A stretch of 64,000 bases of DNA from Eucalyptus grandis. Its lineage: Eukaryota; Streptophyta; Magnoliopsida; Myrtales; Myrtaceae. Shown here piece after piece: positions 11,343 through 24,120 of the stretch. The position numbers and the translations under genes are program-made. The stretch covers positions 64,454,528 to 64,518,527 of the forward strand of contig NC_052614.1 in NCBI RefSeq assembly GCF_016545825.1. Direction: 5' to 3'. The notes beneath the pieces were generated by a model. It ran no database searches, had not been told where the DNA came from, and saw only the letters and a list, made by a program, of their open reading frames with translations. Each line of letters starts with the position of its first letter. Positions within the stretch are counted from its first letter, which is position 1.

Positions 11343-11660
11343 CGATGTAGACTCGAAATGCTTTGAAATTCATGCCAGGCACTAAAATATGGAACCAAGA
11401 CGTCACCCGACTTGATTTCAAAAGGATATTGCCGCCTTGTAATATCTTTGCTGATTGTTTTGTTCATCCAACGGTCTCCTTTTCTTCTTCCTTTTCAATC
11501 CCCCTTCTCCTCCTCCGTTGCTTGCAACTCAAAATCCCGTCCCTCTTCGGTCATCGTCGGTTGTTGCCGTCGTCATTTGTGAGTTCGGACAGGTGAACGG
11601 ACAGTGATCTTAGCAAGCGAACGAGCGACGACAGTGCTAGGCGGAGAAGCAACAGCAAGC
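11343..11660 (+). promoter_or_regulatory. 5' flank / 5' UTR of dioxygenase copy A
   Basis: It aligns with the sequence before copies B, D and G. Shared landmarks are atgctttnaaatt, a pyrimidine-rich stretch, and ctgcaactca with tcgtcggtngt just upstream of the ATG. Conservation across copies suggests a duplicated promoter plus leader. No TATA box is obvious. Confidence 0.45.
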
Positions 11661-12255
11661 ATGAATGATGCAAATGCTGGAGTCCTGACTCGGACTCTTG
11701 AGATCGCATCGATCTCTCAAGCTCCGATATTCCACGGTCGGCGTCGCTGCTCAAACAGGTCAGTTTGTCCGCTATTTTAGTTCAATTTCCAATGATGAAA
11801 GCTGAGGTATGCAAGGTTTTGATCTATGATGAAAAAGCAGATAGATCCAATCCATTAGCCTCAGGCATGCTTGGATTCTGGCTTTTTCTCTACGTCGCAT
11901 GCCTGAATTCTGGCTTTTTCTTTACATCGCAGTCTCATGTTCAAGGTGGTATCTTTCTTAACACCATCCAAAAATATATTATGGCGGCCAAATTGTGTGT
12001 GCCACATGTAATACTAAAACATTAATGCATGCACAATAGTATATAATCACAAAACATTTTATTTTAATGAAATTAAAATTGATCCCTAAGCTACTAACAT
12101 GCACAAAAAATACTCAAGTTAGGGAAACATTTAAACAAGACAAAAAGGCCTAATTTTCCCCCCAAAAAAAAAATCCCAGTGGAATCGCCAAGTTGTCACA
12201 ACCTTTTGGCGCCCTTACGCGCGGGCGTGGCAGAGGCTAATGGCTCTGATACCAT

Positions 12256-12937
12256 TGAGGGGACCTATGATTAGAACTAGGGAAGACCAGGTAAGTTGCT
12301 ATAGGTATGCCTTCTCATAATGGGCGAACCTCTTATTCAAACCCTTCAGGGACAACCTTTTAGCAATAGACTACCTAGAGTATAGAGACACTCACGGATG
12401 CCAGGATAGTAATATTTATAACTAGCCGAACTGCATTTCTTAGAGGATTCTACCAGGCTGGAGAAGAGGAAGTGTTTAGAAAGACATGGAGATGATTTTC
12501 ACAAACACTCACTTTACTTCATGGGACTCCACCCAACACATTACATCTTCTTTGCCTTTTATAATCATTAAGAGGTCACAAAAAACAAAAACCAAACTCA
12601 TGGGTCTTGAGACAAATTAGAGGCTCCGGAAAATCCGATCGAGAATTATTTTAGGTGATATGAACAGTGACTGTGAACAATGATTTTCCTAACCTATGCT
12701 ACAGTACATTGCTATAGTGACTGGTGTTACAGTAACCTTGCTACGGGCCTATCTTCCGTCTCGGGTATTGTAGTCATAGTCTGAATCATCAAAGCTATGT
12801 TGTGCAATATGTTCTTCCTTGTAGCGACGTTCAAGTTCCGCAAGTCTGATGTCAGAGGGACTGCGGGTAATTTCTTTTTGTGCAATCATGAAGTTCCACA
12901 TGTTTATACTACTTGGGAAGCTCTCCCAACCCCATCA
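12256..12937 (-). mobile_element. LTR of a truncated retrotransposon, with adjacent primer-binding site
   Basis: GCTCTGATACCA at 12243-12254 is the reverse complement of TGGTATCAGAGC, the initiator-tRNA-Met primer-binding site of plant LTR retrotransposons. The element therefore reads on the minus strand, and its 5' LTR lies to the right. That LTR begins TG at 12256 and ends CA at 12937 (TGATGGGGTTGGGAGAGC on the minus strand). Left of the binding site the minus strand reads GGCGATTCCACTGGGA, a leader sequence common in Ty3-type elements. Only about 300 bp of internal region remains before copy A sequence, so the rest is lost. Confidence 0.7.
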
Positions 12938-13740
12938 ATTCACGACATATAATTCGAGTTTTTAACTTACAAGTCAATTTCAAATAAGAATGGCCACTAA
13001 TTGATTTTGCGTGAGTTGATTAGAAACCTAAGTAAAATATTGGAATAAACATTTTTCTCATGCGCAATTAAAAAAACTAGGATTGGAGACTTGATTACAG
13101 TTAATCAACTAATGCCTGACTGATACTTAATCTTGGGTTTTTGGATTTTCAAAGATTTTCCACGCATTTGTGGAGAATAAAAACCATCTTTTAGGCTTTT
13201 CCTTATTTTTTTGGAAAATGTAAATCATTTTTGCAATTTTTATTTTAAACAAAATTCGGATTTTTTTTTATTAAAATAACAATAAAACAAAAAGGCGGCA
13301 CTGGGTCATGAGACCCGCAAGCCAACGCGATTGGGATCGGCTGACCGCTCGGGTCGCGCCTCTGTAAAACAAGGCTGAATGTATGTTTTGTTGTCTTACA
13401 TAAGAAAAGTGGGAGGAAAGGACTAATTAATAAGTGTGAGTTTTCTTTAGTGTACATAAAGAAAAAATTAGGTATGGACTAGACCCCACCATATCCGCAT
13501 GCGCGAATAATGGCGCAATTATTAGGTGCACTTAGCACTTGATGAGCCCGTGCTTTAATTAGCATTAATCCCTTGTTATATATTTTTCATACAGTTATCT
13601 TATTAACTTTAATTAATTCAAATGTTGTTTTGTTTATTGAGAATTTTCGGAAATTATGAAAAACTTCAAAATTTTATTTATTAAAATAATAAATTTTATT
13701 TTATTTTATTAATATTCTGAATTTTTTGTTTGTGCCTTTT

Positions 13741-13985
13741 CAAGACAACTTTTGAAAATGATACTTGTTCATTTTCAACTTTTTATGAATGGACGCCTTT
13801 GTTCATCCAAGCAACTTTTCGAAAGAATACATTTTTGTTCGTGTTTTTCAAGACAACCTTTGAAAAATGATACTTGTTCAGTTTGCAACATTTCTCGAAG
13901 GTTACATTTGTTCATTTTCAACTTCTTCGAATGGACGCCTTTATTCATCTGGGCAACTTTTTTTCGAAAGAGTACATTCTTTTAC
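13741..13985. repeat. Two-unit imperfect tandem repeat, about 115-125 bp
   Basis: Unit 1 starts caagacaacttttgaaaatg at 13741 and unit 2 starts caagacaacctttgaaaaatg near 13849. Both contain cttgttca, gaatggacgcctt and gcaactttt-cgaaag in the same order. Part of the repeat debris within copy A. Confidence 0.65.
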
Positions 13986-14276
13986 TTTGCAATTTTCACG
14001 AAGAGTTGTCTAGGTTTTTAAGCCTAATTTATATATCATTTTTTTTTCTTTTGGAGTCTTTTTTCCAAAATTACAACCATCTTCTCAATTGTTTTTTAGA
14101 GAGCATGTAGAAAAATACTAAAATTACTAGTATTCTCATTTTGAAACTTTATTATATCTTGGAGAATATTTGTCAGTGACCATTAACAACTTTGTGGGGC
14201 AAATAAATTCTTAAAGAAAATGATATTACGCTTCAAAGTGACTTAATTGCTCCAAAGATCCAACTTTATTGTTCTA

Positions 14277-14344
14277 CTCAATTCGAACTCATATTTTTCC
14301 AATATCCTTCTCAATTCGAACCCATATTTTTCCAATATCCTTCT
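14277..14344. repeat. 33-bp direct repeat, two units
   Basis: ctcaattcgaac(t/c)catatttttcc followed by aatatccttctc occurs twice back to back with one visible difference. Confidence 0.8.
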
Positions 14345-17300
14345 CAGGCATTTCATGCGTCAAGCATCGACTAAGAGGGGATTTTGTATGTGTCCGAATC
14401 TCAAACTCGGACCACGACCGGTCCACAATGCATACGCAGGGGACAACTTCAGCATGGTATGAACGACACACAGCACACCTAGACCAAAAGCAAAGAACGC
14501 GAGCGTGCATATATCGGGCATCTCAGCAAACACATAACGTGCGTCGTATGTGGGGTGAGAAACGCGAACAACCGCGCCCGGATTCAAGTCGAGACACACG
14601 GCAATCAACGGACTATACCTCGAAGCCAACAGAACACACATGAGGAAGGCCGGAACTCGCTCGGACCAGGCAACGGCAGCCCGGTCCGGCGAGCCCGAAA
14701 TAGAGAACGAAAGGAAAGAAAAGAGGGGCCGTCGACGGGGTTCCCTACCTAGCTTGAAGACGTCGGACGGCGGACGAGCTCAATAGATCGGGCTGCGTCC
14801 GTCCACCTCGCTCGTTCCCGAGCCGGGATCCTCGGGAAACCGACCCCAACTCAACAAAAGCGGGACCTACCGCAGCTTCGACGGGAACAAGGCGTGCTGG
14901 CGACCGGCGACTTCACCTCGCCACTCACTCTCAGTCTCTGCTCGAGCTCCCTCTCTCTCAGATCTCAAGCTTCTCTCGCTCGCTCAGATCTCTCGGGCTT
15001 CTTGGATGTCCCTCTGAAGTCTCTCTCTTCGTGTTGTCTCCTCCTTTGGCTTGCGAACGCCCTATTTATAGGCCGAGGAGGCCGGTCGACGGAGGTGGTC
15101 CGGCCGCCGGTCCTCGGCGCGCCGACCGGCCTTGGTGCGGCCGAACTGGTGTCCCATCCCCTATTCTCCGCGAAGGCCTGCTCGGTATTAAAGACGCGTC
15201 CCATCCGTCCGGTTTTCTCGCCGGATTTTACGCTCGTCCGTCCGGCGGCATTGATGGCGCGCCTCCTCCGTCGTCGGTCTACCCTGCTCTGCCTCGGTAG
15301 GGCGTCCTTAACGCGCGTGAGCTGCAGAGGGAAGGAGGAGGAAGAAGAAAAGGGGAGGGGGCCGGGCCAAAGGAGAAAAAACGGGTAATGGGCCTCAGGC
15401 CCGCGTGGGGATGAAAGGAGAAGGGAAGAAAGAGGCCCAGCCCCCATTGGCCCCCCTTTTATGAAAATTTCTTTTTTCTTTTTAAATAATTATCCGAAAA
15501 TAAGGTAAGATAAAAGAAACTAAAATAGAAAATAAAACTTAGTAGATGCAAATAATGTTAATAACTAGGTGATGCAAAAATCATTTTTGTTAGAGCCATA
15601 TTGGTCCCTAATTTTTCTATACAATTTAATTCTAATATTTAGCCAAAATTTAGGTGTCGTGATCAATCATGAAATAAGACAGGATTTGAAGGAGGAGGTC
15701 TTCGTCTAGAGCAAGCAGTTCTTTGGTTTGCCATTGAGCGGGAAGATGAAGCTGTTGAGGAACAAGAAGAACAAAGGTTATGCTCCTTAGTTTGATTAAG
15801 TCCTCGATCCTTAGAATCAAATTAACGGTTTTTTTTTTTCTATAGATGACTTTATCTGTTCCTTTTGGGTGTCAGATTAACGAAGACATTGCTGATTAAA
15901 GAGGATTTAGATGAATAACTAGTGATTTTGATAGCTTCCTGTAACCAGCTGAGTAGCTGCCCTAGAAAGGGAAGTGAGAACACATCATTAGAACTGATAC
16001 AGATATCCATGAGCTCTAAGCCAAAGATTTAGCTGAAACTTGTTATTATCAATCTACTTATCATTTTCTGAAGATTGTTCGAGTAGTAATGATTCCATTG
16101 ACAGCTTATAGGAGATTATAAGGAGGGATTCCACATAGGAGTGGAATTATCGGAGGATGATCTTGATGCGTAGAAGCCTTATTTCGGACCAAACATCTGG
16201 CCTTCTGAGGTAGACAGTTGCTTACTAAAATCTCTGTCCACCCCAAAATAGTTGCTGATGACGGAATGCCTTTTTTGGTTTCGCTGTTTTATCATCACTA
16301 GGTATATTGTCAATATGGAGGCAAACGATGGAGAAATTCCATAGTCAAGCATTGTGAGTTTTTGCTATAAATGATAAAGAGCTATACACGATAAAGAGCT
16401 ATACACATTAATTCTTCTTGCAAGTTCCAGGATGTGAAATTTTACTCCATCCAAGGAAAATATAATACAGAGATCTTCTATTTCTTTGACTGGGTATTTC
16501 GGGCTTTTTCATGTACCCCAATGGTCACCATCTTCCCCTTCCACTTGCATCAGAGAGTGCCGAGTTCTTGTGATTTTCAAGGTGGCCAAAGTGGAGTTTT
16601 TGATTGCTGATTAAATGATTTTCTAGGGGATCATTTCAAAGCTACTATGCTGCAATTTAAATAAAATATTTTTAGCTATCGAAATTTACCATTAATCACA
16701 CTAACCAAGAGCCTCAACTCAAGTGTCTACTTGCTTATAGTGGTAGGGTTGATATTACAGTCGCAATTTTCATTGCATAGGGTCTCCAACTCAAAATCAT
16801 TTGACTTTTGGATCCAATTATATCTCAAGAGTAGTGGCTAGATGATCCATGTGGCAAGATTAAGTGTAGTTTGCTAGTATCAAAAGGTGATGGTCGTTAA
16901 TTTGGTAACATGCACATTTAGAAATGTGGCAAAAATAGTCACAAGGATTATTGCTATAGCACTTGATCTGGAGGCTAATTGTTTTGATAAGCAAGAAATA
17001 CTCAGCAAGCCTATTGCGAACTTGTGCTTGTTGCACTGTGAAGGTAGATTTTACTTCACTAAACTACATGATAAACCCTGCAACTCTTTCTTCTCATCCG
17101 GTTGATAGTCCTTTCTTTGTTTAGGTCTAGTCTCTTATCCCTCTAAAGGAATATATGGAGCTGGGGCACATTCAGACTTTGGGTTTATTACCTTGTCGGC
17201 AACAGATGGTGTCTCAAGTCTCCAAGTATGAACTACCCTCCTATGAAATTGTTGGTGCAGACTTTATGAATAGTAATAATACTTGGAACCGTTTAAACTA

Positions 17301-17360
17301 TTTCAAATTTGCAAGAACAAGGATGTTAAACCTCAAACATGGGAAGATGTGCAACCTTTG

Positions 17361-18337
17361 AAAGGGTAAAGGCCAATTATAAATGTGAATTTGAGATGAT
17401 CATGTTGGAGATCTCATATTTAGAGTCATTTGAATGCTTTTGGTGGAAGATCATCATGTTAGGATTTATATTCTAGGGATCCATGCTTTCCAAAAACAAC
17501 TTGAAATAACTTATTTTTTAATCCTGTAACGCTCGTCCCCGTACACACATGATTGGAAGATTACTTCATGCCAATGTGAGTGAAATACTTGGACTTGAGC
17601 ATATCCTTAAAAAGCTCAAGAGAGAAGAGACATGTGAGAGATCCACCCTACAATGTCACCTTCCATATTCCCACTCACTTGGGAAGAAAAGCTTGAGTGG
17701 GAACTTGGGGGCCTCTTTAGTGGGGAAGGTAGACGGTAGGAGACTATAGTAGCTCTCCACGCATGGGGTGAGTTGAGGGTGGGTGAAAATCCCATTATCG
17801 TGTTGGTGGAACTCTGCTTAGGCCTTAAACTAGCTGTCAACACAGTACCCCTTACACTCGTGATTGAAAGTTTATTATTTCATGCCAATGTGAGTGGAAT
17901 ACTACCCCACTACTAGTAACAACTTTGTGACAAAAAATCCTTCTTTGTCTGATAATGATCTGCTACTATAATTCTCGTTCATATAAAGTCAATGTTATGC
18001 TAGTATAGAGAGAAAGCATTATTGTCAATGGGTGATAAAGATGGATTTGAAAGCCCTCATCCACTTCTCTTTTCTTTTTTTGCAATTTGCATCTAGGCTG
18101 TGTGTCTGGTGGTTTGAATTTAAGTCTAAATAGGATAATATATTATTTTATCCGGTTTTTAGCAATGTCTTCCGGATCGAACAAACCAAATGAAATGTTG
18201 GATAAGAAATCCGGGGCAAAGGTGGCATATATACATATATATATAGCTTAATAAAGCATGTGATTGGCGAAAAAAAACTATATATTAGAGGTTGCAATTC
18301 CAAACCTCAACGCGCTTCAATTACCCAAAATATATGA
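17361..18337. other. Copy A downstream remnant
   Basis: 17380-18010 aligns in pieces with intron 7 of copies B and C (gagatctcatatttagag, cgcatgattggaagatt, gctactatagttcttg). It is decayed dioxygenase intron without an exon. 18011-18337 shows nothing recognisable apart from short AT repeats. Confidence 0.55.
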
Positions 18338-19382
18338 CAGTGTGCAAACTGCCATTCTTCTTGACCCTTTATAACTTTGTGTGGAAATATCCGTCCCATG
18401 TAAGATATTCTTAAGAGAGGGTCTACTTAATATTGGATAGTCCAAGATGGGAGTGTCATCGATTCGGTTGATATCCGACCTGAATGAAAACACTACAGAA
18501 CCAACCTAAGACCCAAATGGCATACAACCTGAGTGATCGAGTCAGGTTTTGAAGATTTTTTTTTTTTTTTTTGGTGCAGAGGTTATGTTAAACATATTTT
18601 TCATAATCCCTTGTGGGTCTACACATTAAATGAATGCAGGACAAGGAACTTGTCACATCCGATAAAGAATGCCAAACTCGGACTATTTCATCAGCAAATT
18701 TAAGTACAAATTAAGTCAACATTGTCTAGAGAAAAAAAGACCAGAAGGGGAAGAAATAAGGCAAATGCAAACAATCAATATTTCCGTCTCAATAGCAAAC
18801 AATCTATCTTTGCTCGACTAAGTCATCCTGCAAGTAAGGCACAACTCAGTGTTATTGCCTCCGCGCATTTCACTCTTTTTCTCTTTTCACTCCTTCAATG
18901 AGCGCACTTAAAAGAAAAGCCAAATTGTTTCAAATAATACATACTAGCATTTAAGGATAAGTAATTTCTGCAAGAACACATTTCACCAAATTGGTATCAA
19001 ATTAAAATGCGCTTCAGCAACTAATAAAACGTATAAATGTTGCAATTGGCCGTAAAATTTATAGTTTTAGCGACATGCCTTACATGAACCCAAGCCCCCC
19101 AAAAGTAGTATGGTGTGCTTCTCAATTCATCAAGCTGCAAATAAATATCAAGATATGATAGTATATAAAGGTTTGAGGGCTGGAGCTCATTCTACTGATC
19201 CATTCTTGAAAACAAAAGAGCGGGGTCTCTCAAGGTTTTAGGTACAACTTGTTGACACTGCTTTGGAATTTTAATTGAAGTTTTAGCGAGTCAAGGTATT
19301 CTCTTCCGTAAGGAAACTATGCAATATCTCATTGACAGAATTTCAAGTCATTCTTGTCAATATACTGACATAAGTATCAATA
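18338..19382. repeat. Duplicated non-coding segment, copy 2 (pair at 8500-9655)
   Basis: Colinear with 8500-9655, including the TATATAAAGG site at about 19162. The ATG that follows in copy 1 is GGG here. It lies upstream of copy B as copy 1 lies upstream of copy A. Confidence 0.75.
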
Positions 19383-20233
19383 TGGATTAAGAAATAAATT
19401 TAGAATCCATTTTGAAAGATCTAGCATCGGGTAAGGCTTCTCTCATCTCGGATAGCAGGTGAGATGCTTAAACCCTTAAACCCTTAACCACTCAGCCAAC
19501 TGCTTCGACTCAATTTAAGTTTGACTTGAAAGTTTCAAGTTGAAACTTACCCCGACAGAGATATGATTTCTTATTATTTGAAAGTTAGAACCTAATTTGC
19601 ATATCCTAAAATCTAAAATTTATTTTATCAATCGATTTTGTAGTTTATTTAGGAACTGGCAATTTTTTTTTTTTGTTTCATTTTTTTCTTTTCTAATGAA
19701 GTGAACCCAATGACAAACATTTTCATTTATTAATGTAAAATAAAATAAATAATAAAAAGTTCAAAGCATGTAACCACAATTTATGGATTCCTGATCTCGA
19801 TTTGGTTCTGACCGAGAAACTGGGAATCAAACCGCATAGTATATCAGTTCCACTTTTTCTGGCATTGGATCGATAACTGCGGGAAACTCGAATTAGATTA
19901 GTTTTTGCGGTCCGTTCGGTGCAGTTCCCTATTCTACGCCGAACCTCATGCCGTAGTAGGCGATGAAATATGCTTTAAAATTTGCTGACCTTTTGTCAAA
20001 AGGACAATGCCGCGTCAAATATCTTCACTGAGTTTTTTTTTTTTTTTTTTAATTAATAGACGCCGTCGTTTTCTTCTTCTTTTCAAACCCCCTACTCCCT
20101 CCATCACCTACCGGCAACTCAGAATCCAGTCACCGTCAGCCGTCGTCATCACCGTCGCGGAATCAGACGGGTGAACGGACGGCGATATCAGCGAGCGAGC
20201 AACGACCTGCCAGGCGGAGCGGCGTCGGCGAGC
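19383..20233 (+). promoter_or_regulatory. 5' flank / 5' UTR of dioxygenase copy B
   Basis: 19383-19960 is AT-rich and unrecognised. From about 19968 (atatgctttaaaatttgctgacc) it matches the flank of copies A, D and G, ending in the leader before the ATG at 20234. Confidence 0.45.
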
Positions 20234-23200
20234 ATGGACGACGCGAACGCCGTCGAAGTCGCCGGAGTTCCGACCTCGACTCTCAATCGCATCGATCTCT
20301 CGGGTTCTGATATCCAGCAGTCGGTGTCTCTGCTCAAACAGGTCCTCGATTCTCTCGAGTCTTTCCGATGTTCCGATTTGTTACCGGTACCGGAACCGAG
20401 GAAGCTAAGGTTTTTTGATCCGTGACGATGCTGGCGGATGAATTCGATCCGTTGGCCTCAGGCGTGCTTGGATTCTGGCTTTTTCTACGTGATCAACCAC
20501 ATAATCGGCCAGGATTTAATGGAGGAGGTCTTCGTCCAGAGCAGGTGGTTTTTCGGCTTGCCCTTGAGCGAGAAGATGAAGCTGTTGAGGAACGAGAAGC
20601 ACAGAGGCCGCACTCCTCTGTTGGATGAGGTCCTCGATGCTGGGAATCAGATTCAGGGTTTGTGTCAGATGTATTCATTTGTTCCTTTTTTTGTTGTCAG
20701 ATTACTGAAGATTTTCCTGCTCATAGTGGATTTAGATGAACAGCTGATGATTTTGATAGCTTCCTGTAATCAGCTGGTGGCTGGTGGTTGAGTAGCTGCT
20801 CTTAGAAAAGGAAGATGCATTTGGTTAGTTATTATTCCTGGTTGTAATTATATTCTGGGAGGAGCGAGGATACTTCACCAGAGCTGACACAGAAATAGGA
20901 GCGAGTTGTTTGAAGTGCTAACGCAAAACCATGAGCAATACAACAAGGATTTAGATGAAACTTGTTATTGTTTCTATGGTTATCATTTTCTGAAGATCAG
21001 TTGAGTAGTAATGATTCCATGGACGTTTTATAGGAGATTATAAGGAGGGATACTACATAGGAGCGGAAGTACCAGAGGATGATCCTGATGCACAGAAGCC
21101 TCATTTTGGACCAAACCTCTGGCCTTCTGAGGGTAACCAGTTGCTTAAAATATCTGTGCAACTTCAAATTGTTGCTGGTGATATGTACTTATTTTGGTTT
21201 CATTGTTGTGTTTTAAATAGAGATATTGCCAAGATGGAGGCAGACAATGGAGAAATTTCATAGTTAGGCATTATGAGTTTTTGCTATGGATGATAAAGAG
21301 CCACGGGCATTAAATTTTGTTGTGAGTTGCAAGATGTGAAAGATTATTCCATCTGAGTAAAAGATAATACGGAGATGTTCTGTTTCTCTGACTGGAAATT
21401 TGGGCCTTTTCCAGTGTCCTAATGGTGATCATCTTCCCCTTCCCGTTGCATCAAATTTTGCTAAGTTCCCTTAATGCCCGAGGGGGTTAAATTGCCCCTG
21501 ACTGCCAAATTGCTTAAGCTCTCTTGGGCTCTCATTCTATGTTGGCCAAAGTGTAAATCTCTTCAAGTTATATGTAACTGCTCATTCAACAATTTCTAGG
21601 AAACTGTTCAAAAGCTACCCTGCCGCAATTTGAATAAAATATTTTCAGCTGTCAAGATTTACTATTAATCACACTGACCAAGAGCCTCAACTCAAATGTC
21701 TACTTATAGTGGTAGGGCTGGTATTGTAGTCACAGTTTTCATTGCATAGGATCTTCCAATCAGTTGACTTTTGGATCTGGTTATATCTCAAGAGTAATGC
21801 CTAGATGATCTATGTGGCAAGATCAAGTGCAACCTGTTGATATAAAAAAGTGATGGTAGTTAATTTGGTAATTTGTTGATTTGTGAATATTCACATCAGA
21901 AATGTGGCGAAAGTAGTTGCAAGGATCATTGCTCTAGCACTTGATCTGGAGGCTGATTTTTTTTACAAGCCAGAAATACTCGGCAAGCCTATTCTGATCT
22001 TGCGCTTGTTGCACTATGAAGGTAGATTTTACCACTATGAACTACACAATAAACCCGACAATTTTTCCTTCCCATCCGGTTGATATTCCTTTCTTTGTTT
22101 AGGTCTAATCTATGATCCTTCTAAAGGAATATATGGAGCGGGGCACATTCCGACTTTGGGTTTATTACCCTGTTGGCAACAGATGATGTCCCAGGTCTTC
22201 AAGTATGAAATGTTCTCTTGTAGAACTGTTGGTACAGCTCTATGCACAGTTATGATTCATGCAACTTTTTAAACTTATTCAGATTTGCAAGAATAAGGAT
22301 GCTAAACCTCACATGGGAATATGTGCAACCTTTGAAAGGGTAAAGCCCAACAGAACCTGAGATGATTATGTTCGAGATCTCATATTTACAGTAACTTGGA
22401 TACTTTTGGTGGAAGCCATCATGTTAGGATTTACATTCTAGTGATCTGTGGATTACAAACTTAACTTGGACTAACTTTGCTTTTAATATTTTACTTTTGG
22501 TTTATTGGAGCATGTACACGATAACATGCTCCCTTATACGCATGATTGGAAGATTGCTTCATGCCAATGTTGAGTGTTATACTACCCCGGTACTGGTCAC
22601 AACTTTTTGACAAAAATCATTGATTGTTTGATGCTACTATAGTTCTTGTTCGTACAAAGGCAGTGATATTCCAGTTTAGAGAGAAAATAAAATCCTCCCA
22701 AGTAAGCTGTCTTTCGTAGAATAGTTTCTTTCCTATATATCATCAAGATGTCGCTATTGTATTTCCTATGTCGTCAAATCTCGGCCCTAAGATCTAGTTC
22801 TTCTCCTCCTTGATTCAAATGATAGACTTTATGCGTTTTGTTTGGGTGTCGATGCTCTGCTTTGTACGTGATTGTCTAAGTGGATATCGCATTACCAAGG
22901 ATCATAAAATAGTTGGACTTTTTGTTTATGTTAAGAGGACTTCATCTAAGTTTTAACTCCATGTTTCATGAAGAAAAATGTTTATTTTGGAACTAGGCAT
23001 TGAGCTATCCCTTATTTGATCAATTGATACGATCATCGCATGCTCACATGGGGTTGGAACAATTTTGTGTGGGGATCTAGGTGTTGTATTTATCATAGCT
23101 ACTCCAGTTATTAATTTTTATTTGTTTTTGGATCGAGTCTCCAATAGTTATTAGACATGGTGCAAATTAGCAAATTTACTCAGCATCAGATCCTAAACTA

Positions 23201-23319
23201 AATTTCTTCAAAATTGATTCACGTGCAGGTTTCCTCCCATCTTATGTCAGACCTACTTGGCCCAGAGATGCAGCGATGCTCATGCTGATTCAGATGTATA
23301 CAGAAGGGAAGGAACTTAG
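20234..23319 (+). pseudogene. Dioxygenase copy B: 2-ODD pseudogene lacking exons 8-10
   Basis: Exon 1 (20234-20341), exon 2 (20462-20657), exon 3 (21034-21132) and exon 5 (21900-22021) are the same length as in copy C and open. Exon 4 (21221-21272) has Gln changed to TAG (KFHS-stop), and its donor GT has become AT. Exon 6 (from 22103) lost one base in GIYGAG, destroying the frame through the iron-binding HxD. Exon 7 (about 22280-22339) is also shifted. After about 22680 the sequence joins directly to intron 10 of the family, so exons 8-10, with the distal His and RxS motif, are deleted. The last exon (23229-23319, ending VYRREGT-stop) survives. Confidence 0.88.
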
Positions 23320-24120
23320 AGTTTGCCAGTAGGAGCTGGAGCCTGTCGACCAGCACTTGTCCAGTAGAGGGTATGCTTTGAAAGCTCGTAAAGAAGTGCA
23401 TGATGAGCTTAGAGAAGAGCGTCGAATGGGGTACATGCGCGTACATACATATGCATACACAATTAATAATCTGCTTATGTTTATGCATGGAAGTAATAGT
23501 TCAGCGGCTTCAGCCTTACTTCGGTCTTCTTGCTTCCATGATTTAGCTCCTAAATTAGCAGTTTGTACATGCAAATCTTTAAGAAAGGAAATAAAAAAGG
23601 GGGAAGCCTTGCACATTTCTCGGCACCGACTTTACTGCGATTCAACGGACAAACGATTGCTTCTTTACGATAGTTTTGGTCGATTGGACTGTATATGCAA
23701 CTTTTGGCTATTTGACAAGATTTTTGGATGAGGAAGTCGTGTCTAAGCCCACAAAGGATTGAATATATGACGGGCTAAGAAGGAGAGCAGGCATTTCCGT
23801 GTGGGTGGGACTAGGAGTAGTATTAGCAAGAGCACAACCTGAGATTGTAAGCCGCTTTAGCTACTACGCTGGCTGCTACTTTCCAAAAAATCTTCCTGAT
23901 CTTTCTCAAAGGTGGATTAGATCAGTCCGACCTCGAAGTCCTCCCGTGACGCGCTTGACTGGCTAACGCTTCCGCTAAGTTAAACCTCAGGAACAAGCAT
24001 TGGAAACAGAGCGTTAGACAAAGACTTGGCTGCCTCTTTAGCTCTTTGTCCTCAATGTAGGTGCAAAATCTCCCGACGCCCGAGTAGAGTGATAGTGAGT
24101 TAAATTAGCAGTCAACTAGT
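23320..24120 (+). other. 3' flank / UTR of copy B
   Basis: It aligns with the sequence after the stop of copies C (29728-30280) and F (39507-40165). The 124-residue open frame at 23357-23731 is not kept in those copies, so it is most likely untranslated sequence. Confidence 0.6.

Larger units (their letters stand above)
12938..15657. mobile_element. Repeat debris inside copy A exon 2, probably a second LTR element
   Basis: No transposase or polymerase frame is visible. 14360-15460 is markedly GC-richer than its surroundings. On the minus strand it has CTATAAATAG at about 15062-15072, preceded by a GC-rich U3-like part and followed by an S/R-rich CT tract, which resembles an LTR promoter. 13740-13985 holds two diverged tandem units. 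14277-14344 holds two units of a 33-bp repeat. The long frames at 14894-15447 on both strands are not conserved proteins that I recognise. Confidence 0.45.
11661..17360 (+). pseudogene. Dioxygenase copy A: 2-ODD pseudogene split by a 3.7-kb repeat insertion
   Basis: Exon 1 (11661-11758) starts MNDANAG but drifts out of frame. Exon 2 begins near 11866 with gcatgcttggattctgg. It breaks near 11935 and resumes at about 15658 with V-I-N-H and the FVxSKQFF-like segment, with a TAG replacing the Gln codon in VFVQS. Matches to exon 3 (about 16110-16210, TAG in RAQKP), exon 4 (about 16301-16352), exon 5 (about 16918-17042), exon 6 (about 17126-17226, frameshifted after GIYGA) and exon 7 (to 17360) follow in order. 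Exons 8-11 were not found. Beside the break, about 35 bases of exon 2 are duplicated in tandem (ggattctggctttttctctacgtcgca / gaattctggctttttctttacatcgca). The intact relative is copy C. This copy cannot make the enzyme. Confidence 0.85.

Noticed and set aside
14894..15447. Two opposed frames of 160-164 residues
   Set aside because: They overlap on opposite strands in LTR-like GC-rich DNA with a minus-strand TATA box; neither resembles a known protein.
23357..23731. 124-residue frame behind copy B
   Set aside because: The homologous 3' flanks of copies C and F do not keep the frame, so it is untranslated sequence.
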